The notes under the pieces are model-generated. The model ran no database searches. It saw only the letters and a list, made by a program, of their open reading frames with translations, and had not been told where the DNA came from. Below are positions 26,829 to 35,967 of a stretch of DNA of 62,284 bases, piece after piece. Location: contig JAPLFO010000150.1 in the NCBI GenBank assembly GCA_026390635.1, forward strand, positions 1-62,284, read 5' to 3'. A program made the position numbers and the translations under genes. Source of the stretch: Ignavibacteriales bacterium. GTDB lineage: Bacteria > Bacteroidota > Ignavibacteria > UBA10030 > UBA8401. Within the stretch, counting starts at the first letter, position 1, and every line of letters begins with the position of its first letter.

Positions 26829-26857
26829 TTGCATATTAACAAGCATCTCATCATATT
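26829..26857 (+). promoter_or_regulatory. Putative promoter of the rpsP operon
   Basis: TTGCAT, a 17-bp spacer and CATATT. The leader of about 18 nt includes AAAGGAGA ahead of the TTG start codon of rpsP. Confidence 0.5.
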
Positions 26858-26881
26858 ACAGCCAAAAAAGGAGATACATTT

Positions 26882-27298
26882 TTGCCAGTTAAATTGAGAC
26901 TCAAGCGGATGGGGAAGAAAAAACAACCCATCTACAAAATTGTTGCGGCAGATTCCCGCACACAGCGCGATGGACGTTTTCTCGACGCAGTGGGATTGTA
27001 CAACCCCCTCACGGCTCCCATAACGATCGATCTGAAAGAAGATCGGGTGTTCTATTGGTTGACCAAGGGTGCACAGCCAACCGATACCGTGCGCAGCCTG
27101 TTTCGCCGGACCGGACTGTGGATGAAGTGGGGCCTCAAGAAGAAGAAAAAAGACGAGGCAACGATCGCGGCCGAATTTGAGAAATGGCAGATGGGTCAAG
27201 CGGTGAAATTGCAGAAAGAGCACGAACGCAAGCTTCGCCGCAAAGCCGCCAAGAAAAAAGCGAAAGCCCCCGCCGTCACGGAAACGCCGGCTGCATAA
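26882..27298 (+). CDS. rpsP: 30S ribosomal protein S16
   Basis: 138 residues. The family core is at 1-85 (MPVKLRLKRMGKKKQPIYKI beginning, RDGRFLDAVGLYNP, TDTVRSLFRRTG), followed by a basic lysine/alanine-rich tail that is longer than in E. coli S16. Translation starts at a TTG preceded by AAGGAGA with 9-nt spacing; no ATG is suitably placed. It is the first gene of the conserved rpsP-khpA-rimM-trmD-rplS cluster. Confidence 0.96.
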   Translation: MPVKLRLKRMGKKKQPIYKIVAADSRTQRDGRFLDAVGLYNPLTAPITIDLKEDRVFYWLTKGAQPTDTVRSLFRRTGLWMKWGLKKKKKDEATIAAEFEKWQMGQAVKLQKEHERKLRRKAAKKKAKAPAVTETPAA

Positions 27299-27358
27299 GA
27301 CCTGAATTCAATCGTCAGATTTTGCATCATTTTCGAACAACTCATGGAGGAGGGCTGT

Positions 27359-27589
27359 ATGCGCGAGTTCATCGAATACATTGCAAAACAATTGGTCGAT
27401 ACGCCCAGCGCCGTCGTGGTGACGGAAGAGGAAAAAGAGGGCAAGGTCGTCTTCAAGTTGAAAGTGGGGGAATCTGACGTTGGAAAAATCATCGGCCGCA
27501 AAGGCCGTTCGGCGCAGGCCATGCGAGTACTGCTAAGCGCCGTGGCCGCAAAGAATGGAAAACGTGCCATATTGGAAGTAGTCGATTGA
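27359..27589 (+). CDS. khpA: KH-domain RNA-binding protein KhpA
   Basis: 76 residues, a single KH domain with the GxxG loop in IIGRKGRSAQA. It binds RNA and, with KhpB/Jag, influences cell division and ribosome-related processes in other bacteria. I chose the ATG at 27359, which has GGAGGAGG just upstream; the ATG at 27344 lies inside that ribosome-binding site. Its stop overlaps the start of rimM. Confidence 0.93.
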   Translation: MREFIEYIAKQLVDTPSAVVVTEEEKEGKVVFKLKVGESDVGKIIGRKGRSAQAMRVLLSAVAAKNGKRAILEVVD

Positions 27590-28134
27590 GTGAAAATCAA
27601 ATCCTCCCAAACGCCGGTCAGTTATGCGCCATCGGCGTGATCACGAAGGTGTTCGGGATCAAGGGAGAAGTGAAGCTTCACAGCTATGCGCGCTCTGCCG
27701 AAGAAATTAAAGCGATTGATGAGATCTACTGCGGACGGCAGACCGGCTCGATGCGAAGGATTGTGCTGGAAGATGTTCGCATGCGCGGCAGCGACGTCTA
27801 TCTGAAAGTGGAAAATATCAATGACCGGTCTGCGGCGGAGACATTGATCGGTCATTTTTTGTTCATTGACGAAAAAGAACGGAAGCGATTGCCCGAGGGC
27901 CGCTATTTTATCGACGACCTGATCGGATTGGAAGTGCGTCATGAAAACGGAACGCTCTTGGGACGCATCAAGGACGTATTGACGTCCACACCGCAGGCGC
28001 TGTTGGTGTTGAAAACACCTCGCGGCGAAGTACTCGTGCCCAATGTGCCGGCAATCGTCAAAAGCGTCGATCCGAATGCGAGAGTGATGACACTGACTCC
28101 ACCGGATGGACTTTTCGGCGGAGATGAAACGTGA
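27586..28134 (+). CDS. rimM: Ribosome maturation factor RimM
   Basis: 182 residues. Helps mature the head of the 30S subunit by binding S19. The N-terminal RimM domain begins AIGVITKVFGIKGEVKL, and the C-terminal PRC-barrel has FIDDLIGLEV and VPNVPAIVKSVD. Start is TTG 27586, overlapping the khpA stop by 4 bp (TTGA). The end overlaps the GTG of trmD by 4 bp, so translation is coupled along the cluster. Confidence 0.94.
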   Translation: MSENQILPNAGQLCAIGVITKVFGIKGEVKLHSYARSAEEIKAIDEIYCGRQTGSMRRIVLEDVRMRGSDVYLKVENINDRSAAETLIGHFLFIDEKERKRLPEGRYFIDDLIGLEVRHENGTLLGRIKDVLTSTPQALLVLKTPRGEVLVPNVPAIVKSVDPNARVMTLTPPDGLFGGDET

Positions 28135-28826
28135 GCATCCGCATCGATATTCTGTCGGTCGTGCCGCGGTTGCTGGAAAGTCCGCTCAATGAAAGCATTC
28201 TCAAGCGGGCGCAGGAAAAAGGACTGGCGGAAATTGTTGTGCACGACATCCGCGACTACACTCACGACAAGCATCACATCGTGGATGAACCGCCCTACGG
28301 CGGCGGGGCAGGAATGATCCTGAAGCCCGAACCGATCTTTGAATGCATAGAATCGTTGGCTGCGCAACGAACGTATGATGAGATCATCTACGTCACAGCG
28401 GATGGCGAACAGTTCACGCAGCGCATGGCGAACCAGTTTTCGCTTGCCGCCAACATCATCATCCTCTGCGGCCACTACAAGGGCATTGATGACCGGATCC
28501 GCCAGAAGCTGATAACGCGTGAAATTTCCATCGGTGACTATGTGCTTACCGGCGGCGAGCTTGCCGGTCTGGTAATGACCGATGCGATTCTACGATTGGT
28601 ACCGGGAGTAATTGGCGACGGTGAATCGGCGCTGACGGACTCGTTTCAGGACGGACTGCTCGATTGTCCGCATTATACGCGACCGCCGGAATTCCGCGGC
28701 ATGAAAATTCCCGATGTCCTTCTTTCGGGGAATCACAAGGACATCGCGCTCTGGCGGGAAGAACAGCGGAAAGCGCGCACCGCCGAACGCCGAAGAGATC
28801 TGATGGAGAAGAAAAAAGAACAATAA
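28131..28826 (+). CDS. trmD: tRNA (guanine-37-N1)-methyltransferase TrmD
   Basis: 231 residues. Methylates G37 of tRNAs reading CNN codons, which prevents frameshifts. The SPOUT-class knot motifs are present: DEPPYGGGAGMILKPEP, ILCGHYKGIDDRI and IGDYVLTGGELAG. It starts at GTG. The C-terminal domain ends in a charged helix. Neighbours rimM and rplS confirm the assignment. Confidence 0.97.
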   Translation: MSIRIDILSVVPRLLESPLNESILKRAQEKGLAEIVVHDIRDYTHDKHHIVDEPPYGGGAGMILKPEPIFECIESLAAQRTYDEIIYVTADGEQFTQRMANQFSLAANIIILCGHYKGIDDRIRQKLITREISIGDYVLTGGELAGLVMTDAILRLVPGVIGDGESALTDSFQDGLLDCPHYTRPPEFRGMKIPDVLLSGNHKDIALWREEQRKARTAERRRDLMEKKKEQ

Positions 28827-28860
28827 TCATTCATTATTCTATATCTGACGGAGCAAGACA

Positions 28861-29202
28861 ATGGATAAGATCAAATTGGTAGAAGCGGCTCAACTGAAAA
28901 CGGGGCTTCCCGCTTTCAAGGCCGGCGACACCATCAATGTGCATGTGCGCGTTGTGGAAGGCGACAAGGAACGTATTCAGCAGTTCCAGGGAGTGGTCAT
29001 CGGAACGCGCGGCAGCGGCATCGGTGCCACCTTCCGCGTACGCAAGATTTCAGACGGCGTCGGTGTGGAGCGCATTTTCCCGCTGCACTCGCCGCGCATT
29101 GCAAAAATTGAAAAAGTAAAATCCGGCAGCGTGCGCCGTTCCAAATTGTACTATCTGCGCAATCTCGCCGCGAAACAAATCCGCCAGAAGACCGGCGTGT
29201 AA
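28861..29202 (+). CDS. rplS: 50S ribosomal protein L19
   Basis: 113 residues. The family signature [19 protein letters not shown], then [12 protein letters not shown] and [11 protein letters not shown] are all present. It sits at the interface between ribosomal subunits. It closes the usual rpsP-rplS cluster, 34 bp after trmD. The MqnA-like gene follows after only 6 bp. Confidence 0.97.
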   Translation: MDKIKLVEAAQLKTGLPAFKAGDTINVHVRVVEGDKERIQQFQGVVIGTRGSGIGATFRVRKISDGVGVERIFPLHSPRIAKIEKVKSGSVRRSKLYYLRNLAAKQIRQKTGV

Positions 29203-29208
29203 GCGAGC

Positions 29209-29976
29209 ATGACGCATACAACCATCCGTCTGGGAATTCCGGACGACGAGTATCTGCGGTCGCTGTTCGAGGCGATGAAGGAGTTTTGCCGGCAGAAAAC
29301 CGAGACAAGTCCCGAGTATTCGGGACTTTCTTTTAACACCGGGGGCAATGACGTCGAACGGCTTCTGAACGATGAACTGGATGCCGCGATCATACCAGTG
29401 CTCGAGTTTGCGAAAAACAGTTCGGATCTTTCACTCTATCCCGGATTCGCCGTCTCTTCGACCGGAGAAAGCGGCCTTGTGAAGCTCCTGACGCGCAGCG
29501 ATGTGAAATCCATCACACGACTTGCACTCGGTCCCGTATCGCCGCAGGATGCCGTCCTCGCAAAAATCATCCTGTCGGAGCAGTTCGAACAGGATATCGA
29601 ATTTGTTTCCACCGCTGGAGAGATCGCGGCGCTGGTCCAAAAAGCAGATGGCGTTGTTGTCAGCAGCGATGAAGCACTTCATCTCTCGGTGGAAATACCG
29701 ACCCTGGATCTCACAGCGGAATGGACCGAAATGACAGACCTGCCGTTTGTCCATTTTGTCTGTGTCGGAAAGAAATGGACAGAGCGTTCGCTTCTTTCCG
29801 GTATGATTGCTGAAATGGATGCAGGCGACGATCTACTGCCGGATGGTGTTAGATTGGGCTTGTCGGAATCCGAGCTGAATGGCATCGCTGAGTTTTTCCG
29901 CTATGCATTCTATCTGGGTATTCTACCGGACATTCCCGAGATCGAATTGTTTGAAGAAGATGCCCGAGGACGATGA
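29209..29976 (+). CDS. MqnA/MqnD-like periplasmic-binding-fold protein, probably chorismate dehydratase
   Basis: 255 residues with a two-lobed binding-protein fold but no signal peptide. Segments LNDELDAAIIPVLEFA, GFAVSSTGESG and EWTEMTDLPFVHFVCV correspond to those of MqnA, the chorismate dehydratase that opens the futalosine route to menaquinone. The sequence is divergent, and no other mqn gene is nearby. It sits at the end of the ribosomal operon, 6 bp after rplS. A related function in a different pathway is possible, so the gene name is withheld. Confidence 0.65.
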   Translation: MTHTTIRLGIPDDEYLRSLFEAMKEFCRQKTETSPEYSGLSFNTGGNDVERLLNDELDAAIIPVLEFAKNSSDLSLYPGFAVSSTGESGLVKLLTRSDVKSITRLALGPVSPQDAVLAKIILSEQFEQDIEFVSTAGEIAALVQKADGVVVSSDEALHLSVEIPTLDLTAEWTEMTDLPFVHFVCVGKKWTERSLLSGMIAEMDAGDDLLPDGVRLGLSESELNGIAEFFRYAFYLGILPDIPEIELFEEDARGR

Positions 29977-30199
29977 ACTGAAAACATCCGGATGTCTTCC
30001 AATGGTCTCTGTGTTTGCCGTGCAGTTTTTCCCTCTCTATCTATTCCCGCTCTATTAAGACGCCGGGACTGCGCTTGGCAAGGTTTATCATGCGGCAACT
30101 TGCGGACAAATCGAACAAATCAATCACCGATTCAATGCACAGGATTCCCTTCATTCCCGACGCAGTCTAATCCCTGCACCTTCTGCATTGATGTTGAGG

Positions 30200-30228
30200 T
30201 TGAATCTCTCCCAAAATCGGCGTAATTT
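30200..30228 (+). promoter_or_regulatory. Putative leaderless promoter of recN
   Basis: TTGAAT, a 17-bp spacer and TAATTT, which ends 5 bp before the ATG of recN. No Shine-Dalgarno sequence is present and none could fit. I see no LexA-type palindrome overlapping it. Confidence 0.55.
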
Positions 30229-30233
30229 AAAAT

Positions 30234-31937
30234 ATGCTTGCTACTCTGTACATTAAAAATTACGCGCTCATCGAAGCAATCACGGTTCATTTCAGACGCG
30301 GGTTGAATATTATCACGGGAGAAACCGGTGCCGGGAAGTCTATTATCATAGATGCCCTCAGCCTGTTGCTGGGAGAGCGTGCGAGCACGGACGTTGTGCG
30401 GAAAGGAGCCGAAAAGGCGATAGTCGAAGGCGTTTTTGACCTTCCGGAACTGCCGCGACTGAAGCCGCTTCTTCTCGGACATGAGATTGATTCCGGTGCA
30501 GAGTTGATCGTTCGGCGTGAGATTTCCTCAAAAGGACAGAGCAGGTGTTTCGTGAACGATACCCCCGTCTCCGTTTCCGTTCTGAAAGAAATCGGGGATG
30601 TGCTTGTGGACCTCCATGGCCAACACGATCATCAATCCTTGCTGCGTCCCGAAACGCATATCGATTTTCTTGACGAATACGGCAGCTACCGGGGATTGTT
30701 GGAAGAATATGCTTTGGCGTTCAGAACTCTGACAGCACTGATATCGGAGAAGCGGCGCCTCCTGGTTAGCGAAGCAAGAATCAAAGAGAAAAAAGATCTG
30801 TATGAATTTCAGATGGCGGAGATCGATGCAGTGGCACCGACCGAAGGAGAAGAAGAAGCGCTCGAAGCAGAACTGAAGATTCTGGAAAATGCGGAGAAAT
30901 TGGTTGAATCAACTGCGCGATTGAACGAGATTCTGTATGAAGCAGAATCGGCAGTGCACGATCAATTGGTGCAGGCACGCAAACTTCTGGAAACACTCCA
31001 CGGCATCGATGCGGCGTTCGGAGACTCGCTGGGTGAACTGCGTTCCGCAGAAATCATCATCGAGGAATTGGCGAAGTTCGTTCAAAAGTACAATGCCAAT
31101 ATTGAATTCAATCCCGCAAAGCTGGACGAGATGCGCGATCGTCTTGGCAGGCTTGCAATGCTGAAGAAAAAATATGGCGGTACCCTCGCAGCGGTGCTTA
31201 GTCATCGGCGAAAGATCGGCGAGGAGCTTGCTCTGGCGGAGAATTTTGATGCGGAGATCGCAAAAACGGAAAAAGCGATTGAGGATGCACGCATTATCTG
31301 TGCCGAGCGTGCCAGGAAGTTGACGGTAAAAAGGAAAGAAACCGCGAAAAAGATCACAGCATCTGTTCTCGAAGGTCTATCGGACCTCGGCATAGCGACA
31401 TCCCTGTTTGATGTGCGCATAGATTCCGAAAAGGCAAACGGAGCCGATGGCGCGTTCGTATCCATTGCATCCTCGCGGGTTGTCGCCGGACCCAACGGTG
31501 TCGACACTGTGGAGTTTTTCCTTTCCACCAACGCAGGTGAGGACGTGAAGCCTCTTGCAAAGGTTGCATCCGGCGGCGAAGTGTCCCGCGTGATGCTGGC
31601 ATTGAAAAGTGCATTGGCCGCCTCGGACAAAACGCCGCTCCTTATTTTCGATGAAATAGACGTCGGCGTCAGCGGCAAAGTCGGACAGTCCGTCGGCCGA
31701 AGTCTGAAGAAACTGGCATCGTCACATCAGGTTATTGCCATTACCCATCTCCCTCAAATTGCAGCGCTTGCCGATGCACATTTTGCGGTCGAGAAAGGGG
31801 AGCAGAACGGCAGAACTGCAACGCGATTGCGTGAACTGAGCGAGACAGAGCGTGTTCATGAAGTCGCAAAGTTGCTCAGCGGTGCGGCAGTCACCGAAGC
31901 GGGATTAGAAAGCGCCAAGGAACTAATGGCGCAGTGA
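30234..31937 (+). CDS. recN: DNA repair protein RecN
   Basis: 567-residue SMC-like ATPase that acts early in recombinational double-strand break repair. Walker A is GETGAGKSIII near residue 30; the signature and Walker B are KVASGGEVSRVMLALK and LLIFDEIDVGVSG; the two arms of the coiled coil occupy about 150-370. The VDLHGQHDHQSLL segment is typical of RecN. It appears to be transcribed alone from a promoter that gives almost no leader. Confidence 0.96.
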   Translation: MLATLYIKNYALIEAITVHFRRGLNIITGETGAGKSIIIDALSLLLGERASTDVVRKGAEKAIVEGVFDLPELPRLKPLLLGHEIDSGAELIVRREISSKGQSRCFVNDTPVSVSVLKEIGDVLVDLHGQHDHQSLLRPETHIDFLDEYGSYRGLLEEYALAFRTLTALISEKRRLLVSEARIKEKKDLYEFQMAEIDAVAPTEGEEEALEAELKILENAEKLVESTARLNEILYEAESAVHDQLVQARKLLETLHGIDAAFGDSLGELRSAEIIIEELAKFVQKYNANIEFNPAKLDEMRDRLGRLAMLKKKYGGTLAAVLSHRRKIGEELALAENFDAEIAKTEKAIEDARIICAERARKLTVKRKETAKKITASVLEGLSDLGIATSLFDVRIDSEKANGADGAFVSIASSRVVAGPNGVDTVEFFLSTNAGEDVKPLAKVASGGEVSRVMLALKSALAASDKTPLLIFDEIDVGVSGKVGQSVGRSLKKLASSHQVIAITHLPQIAALADAHFAVEKGEQNGRTATRLRELSETERVHEVAKLLSGAAVTEAGLESAKELMAQ

Positions 31938-32034
31938 ATAGGCAAAAAGAAAAAGGAAAGAGTTTTTCATTCGTGCAATTCGTGTTTTCTGTGGCAAGTG
32001 TTTTCTCATAAGGAATAACAAACTCTCAACTATC

Positions 32035-33480
32035 ATGTCTCTTGCGGTCTACAATACTCTTAGCAGGCAGAAGGAAGAATTTCATCCGATCCAGGAAGGT
32101 CGCGTTGGCATGTACGTCTGCGGCCCGACCGTCTACGGACATTCCCATATCGGCCACGCGAAAAGCTATGTGTCGTTCGACCTGATTGTGCGTTACCTCC
32201 GCTACCTTGGATACAGTGTCCTGTATGTGCAGAATATTACCGACGTCGGCCACCTGACCGATGATGCGGATGCGGGAGAGGACAAGATCGAGAAACAATC
32301 AAAACGCGATCGCATCCACCCGATGCAGGTGGTGGAACTCTATACACGCAGCTATTTTGAAGACATGGATGCAATGGGCCTTGTGCGTCCGGATATCTCG
32401 CCGCGTGCCACAGCGCATATTATTGAGCAGATCGGAATCGTCAGGCAATTGATCGCTGCGGGATTTGCGTACGAAGCGAACGGCTCGGTTTATTTTGATG
32501 TGACAAAATTTTCGGAATACGGAAAGCTTTCAGGCCGCGTGGTCGAGGAGATGGAGGCGGGTGCACGCGTGGAAGTAAATTCGGAGAAAAAGCATCCGGC
32601 GGATTTCGCTCTCTGGAAAAAAGCAGGGCAGGAGCACATCATGCAATGGGAGAGTCCGTGGGGAATGGGGTTTCCGGGATGGCATCTCGAATGCTCTGCC
32701 ATGTCAATGAAATATCTCGGTGAAAGTTTTGATATCCATGGCGGCGGACTCGAAAATCAATTCCCCCATCATGAGTGCGAAATTGCGCAGAGCGAATGCA
32801 CCACGGGCAAACAATTTGTGAAATACTGGCTTCACAACAACATGGTAACGGTGAACGGCCAGAAAATGGGAAAATCGCTTGGCAATTTTGTCACCTTGAA
32901 ACAGGCATTCGAGAAACACGATCCGATCGTTGTGCGCTTTTTCATTCTCCAAAGCCATTACCGGAGTCCGTTAGATTTCAGTGATGCGGCAATCGAGGGA
33001 GCCGGCAAAGGTCTGGAAAAATTGCGGAATACGTACAGCCGGATCTGTTCCGATATTGAAAAGGGAAGAAGCGGAACAGGTGTACTGGCTGAGGCTGAGA
33101 TGTACAAGAAGAAATTTCTGGAGGCGATGGACGACGATTTCAACTCACCGCAGGCGATTGCCGTTCTGTTTGATCTTTCCCGGGCGGTGAATGAACTTGC
33201 TGCATCTGAGTCTGGGATGTCGGTCGAATCACTGCAAGTCGTTCGTAGAATATTTGAGGATTGCGGCGGAACCGTTTTGGGGGTTATTGGCGGCAAGACA
33301 GCCGCTTTGCAGGCAAATTCGAAAGAAGATGGCTTGATGGATCTCTTAATAGCTTTTCGCAAAGATGCGAAAGCAGAAAAAATGTGGCCATTGGCGGACA
33401 AAATCCGCGATGGATTGAAGGCAATCGGTATTCTGCTCGAAGATAGTAAAGATGGCACAACGTGGAAGAAAATCGAGTAA
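32035..33480 (+). CDS. cysS: Cysteinyl-tRNA synthetase
   Basis: 481-residue class I synthetase. HIGH is in SHIGHAKSY (38-44), the zinc/cysteine-binding C29 is in YVCGPTVYG, GWHLECSAMS and HHECEIAQSE carry further zinc ligands, and the KMSKS loop reads QKMGKSLGN. The C-terminal DALR-type helical domain is complete. The 97 bp before it are T-rich and include ATTCGTGCAATTCGTG and CTGTGGC pieces, a possible remnant of a dispersed repeat. Confidence 0.97.
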   Translation: MSLAVYNTLSRQKEEFHPIQEGRVGMYVCGPTVYGHSHIGHAKSYVSFDLIVRYLRYLGYSVLYVQNITDVGHLTDDADAGEDKIEKQSKRDRIHPMQVVELYTRSYFEDMDAMGLVRPDISPRATAHIIEQIGIVRQLIAAGFAYEANGSVYFDVTKFSEYGKLSGRVVEEMEAGARVEVNSEKKHPADFALWKKAGQEHIMQWESPWGMGFPGWHLECSAMSMKYLGESFDIHGGGLENQFPHHECEIAQSECTTGKQFVKYWLHNNMVTVNGQKMGKSLGNFVTLKQAFEKHDPIVVRFFILQSHYRSPLDFSDAAIEGAGKGLEKLRNTYSRICSDIEKGRSGTGVLAEAEMYKKKFLEAMDDDFNSPQAIAVLFDLSRAVNELAASESGMSVESLQVVRRIFEDCGGTVLGVIGGKTAALQANSKEDGLMDLLIAFRKDAKAEKMWPLADKIRDGLKAIGILLEDSKDGTTWKKIE

Positions 33481-33519
33481 ACTATCATGAGAACGCACTC
33501 GTCTAACCATAAGGGATGG

Positions 33520-34290
33520 ATGATGAACAGATACGCCGTTCTTTCTATTATTGCGGTGCTGGCGGTATTGCCGCTTTCGGCACAAAACAGCGCCGGGGAT
33601 GAAGCAACGATCGAGCCGAGGCAAGTTATCGATGCCCCGACAGCAGGTCTTCTGAAGCGGGGATCCTTTGGGATGGACGTCGATTTCTTCCAGGAAGGCG
33701 GCGTCGGGATTGCGCTCTCTGCGGGAGCACTGGAAAGGCTGAACTTCGGTCTTTCATTCGGTGGTACTCAGATTCTCGGTCATGAAAAAGTGACTATGCA
33801 AAAACTGCCGGGAATCAATATCAAGTATCGATTCATTGATGAGTCTGTGATGATGCCCGCAATAGCGATCGGTTTCGACACTCAGGGCAAAGAATCGTAC
33901 ATTGACAGTACAGAGCGATTTACAATAAAATCCCGGGGGCTATTCGTTGCGGCAAGTAAGAACTACAAACTATTCGGAAATCTGAGTCTGCATGGCGGCA
34001 TCAATAGGAGCATGGAATCGAAAGATGGTGACAAGGATCTCGATGTTTTTGTCGGTGCGGAAAAATCCTTTGGTCCCGACATTTCGTTTCTCTGTGAATA
34101 CGATTTTGGATTTAACGACAATGGTCCGGCGTCGCTCGGACAAGGACGAGGATATCTTAATACCGGCGCCCGATGGTCATTTGGCAACGGATTTACGCTG
34201 GGATTTGATTTGAAGAACCTGGTGAAGAACCAGGAACGTGTGACGGTTGGAAATCGATTGATTAAGATTGAATATGTACGGACGCTGTAG
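33520..34290 (+). CDS. Predicted outer-membrane beta-barrel protein
   Basis: 256 residues from the ATG at 33520, with a signal peptide (YAVLSIIAVLAVLPLSAQ). The mature part is a series of alternating amphipathic strands (GSFGMDVDFFQ, RLNFGLSFGG, INIKYRFID, GARWSFGNGFTLGFDL), consistent with a small outer-membrane barrel. No family is recognised with confidence. The ATG has a second ATG directly after it (33523). It begins a co-oriented run of four envelope genes that ends at 37403 with very short gaps. Confidence 0.6.
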   Translation: MMNRYAVLSIIAVLAVLPLSAQNSAGDEATIEPRQVIDAPTAGLLKRGSFGMDVDFFQEGGVGIALSAGALERLNFGLSFGGTQILGHEKVTMQKLPGINIKYRFIDESVMMPAIAIGFDTQGKESYIDSTERFTIKSRGLFVAASKNYKLFGNLSLHGGINRSMESKDGDKDLDVFVGAEKSFGPDISFLCEYDFGFNDNGPASLGQGRGYLNTGARWSFGNGFTLGFDLKNLVKNQERVTVGNRLIKIEYVRTL

Positions 34291-34323
34291 GTTCTGCGTC
34301 TCCTCGGAAGGAGGGCTGCAAAA

Positions 34324-35352
34324 ATGGAAAAGAAAATGATGCTGGCTGTAATAGGTGGTACCCTCGCAATGTTTGCGTTCAATGGATGCTACACGCAAGT
34401 GGCGTCGATCAGTGATAATGATGAGAGTTCAGAATATGTGTCTGACATGGATACTTCCGGGGGAGGGAACACAGTCAACAATTACTATGGAAGTGATTCG
34501 TATCGTGACTGGCGATATCAAACGTCTTTCCGTTTTTATCGCCATACCCCGTATTGGGCGGTGAGTGTCGGTTGGAACGATCCTCTCTGGTATGACGACT
34601 TCGATTATGGGTATGGCTATGGCTGGGATCCATGGTATCGGTCCGCATGCTGGGATCCTTATGGGTTCCATCCATGGTATCGCACGCCGGGATATCCGCC
34701 CTACGGCATCTACTCCGGTCGCTACTATGGAGATCCATATTATTACGGCTCGGGATTCTATGGAATCCCAGTTACAATTTACAGCGGATCGACTCTGCCC
34801 GAGCGGCGACGAACTTCCGGACCGTCCCGCGGAGATGCTCCGCAACGTCCGCTGAGTAGTCCCGGCGGGACCACGATCGGGGCATCAACGCCGCCCGCCG
34901 GCAGTTGGAGTACACGACCGCACCCGTTTAACGAAGGCGGCACTGAAGTTCGACCCGAAGCGAAGCCTCGGACACGACCAAGCCAGGAAACACCCTGGTG
35001 GGTTCGAAGCGAGCGCCAACGCGCACAAAAAAATGCAGAAGCGCAAACCGTTGTTCCGGCAACCGGGCGACGGAACAACGCGGGCACTTCGGCTGAGCAA
35101 CCTCAAATAAAACGTGAACGACCACGACCGGTACCGCGGGAATCTGTTCCGAATGATGCGGCTCCGCAACGTCGACCACGTCAGGAAGCAACGCCTGCTC
35201 CGCGTCAGAATCCGCCGGCCGAACGGCCGTCCCGGCCGCCCGAAACGCGGGAACGCCAGCAAAATCGGGAAGCAGTAAGTGCTCCGAGCCGGGAAACTCC
35301 GCGGTCTGCTCCGGCGGTTGAAAGTACTCCGCGAGCAAGAAAGGTGGAATAA
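34324..35352 (+). CDS. Tyr/Gly/Pro-rich lipoprotein with disordered Arg/Pro tail
   Basis: 342 residues. The signal peptide ends in AFNGC, a likely lipoprotein cleavage site at C22. The next ~120 residues are rich in Tyr, Trp, Gly, Pro and Asp (YGYGYGWDPWY, GYPPYGIY) with no catalytic motif. The second half is a basic, low-complexity Arg/Pro/Glu tail, probably disordered. A motif RRRTSGPSRGDAPQRP at the junction recurs in variant form in the next gene, which suggests a shared binding element. GAAGGAGGG lies before the ATG. Function unknown; surface exposure is inferred. Confidence 0.65.
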   Translation: MEKKMMLAVIGGTLAMFAFNGCYTQVASISDNDESSEYVSDMDTSGGGNTVNNYYGSDSYRDWRYQTSFRFYRHTPYWAVSVGWNDPLWYDDFDYGYGYGWDPWYRSACWDPYGFHPWYRTPGYPPYGIYSGRYYGDPYYYGSGFYGIPVTIYSGSTLPERRRTSGPSRGDAPQRPLSSPGGTTIGASTPPAGSWSTRPHPFNEGGTEVRPEAKPRTRPSQETPWWVRSERQRAQKNAEAQTVVPATGRRNNAGTSAEQPQIKRERPRPVPRESVPNDAAPQRRPRQEATPAPRQNPPAERPSRPPETRERQQNREAVSAPSRETPRSAPAVESTPRARKVE

Positions 35353-35353
35353 T

Positions 35354-35967
35354 ATGGGACGGACAAAACAACGCACAGGCTTTTTCTTCTGGCCTCTCAT
35401 TGCGGTTGCGATGGTGCTCCTTTCTGGATGCTACACAATTTTGATGAACCCCGGCGTCAAGCAATCCGATGTGAGCTCCCGCAGCACGTCGTCCTATCCG
35501 CGGGAAATTAATTACTCTGACGATTGTACTTCCTGCAATTGGAAGATCGTTCGTACGACATGTCAAAATATCGATTGAGGTCAGTTCACGGAATCGCGGT
35601 GGATCCCTACGGGTGGAAAACTCCTACCTACAGCGTTCCGTGGTGGGGCCCGGCTGTTGTTGCAGGATCAGCTTCCTCTGTATCGGGCACAGGCGCGATG
35701 TCAAACAAAAAAGAACGACAGCGCGACTCGGGACCGACTCGCGGGAATGAAATCCCCCAGCGGCCGGCTGGTTCCGCCGGGACGGAAGTGCAGGCAGCAC
35801 CACAGCCCGTGACAACGCCAGCCACTCCGGCGACAACTATCCCATCGGGCTCGACGATTGTGCCGGCAAATAATACAACACCGGCGCCGCAAACGCCTCC
35901 CGCACAGATAAGCACCGGCGGAGAGCGAAGGCGAACATCAGGCTCAACTCGTGGAGATGAAAAATGA
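35354..35967 (+). pseudogene. Second lipoprotein of the same operon, probably frame-broken
   Basis: The frame from ATG 35354 starts with a clear lipoprotein signal (VAMVLLSGCYTI), runs to DDCTSCNW and ends at 35578. The overlapping frame from about 35524 carries on with VDPYGWKTPTYSVPWWGP and two motifs, RDSGPTRGNEIPQRP and RRRTSGSTRGDEK, close to the motif in the preceding lipoprotein. The two frames read naturally as one protein of some 200 residues with a small loss near 35540-35570. Alternatively they are two separate short genes. The last codons overlap the next start (ATGA). Confidence 0.5.
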
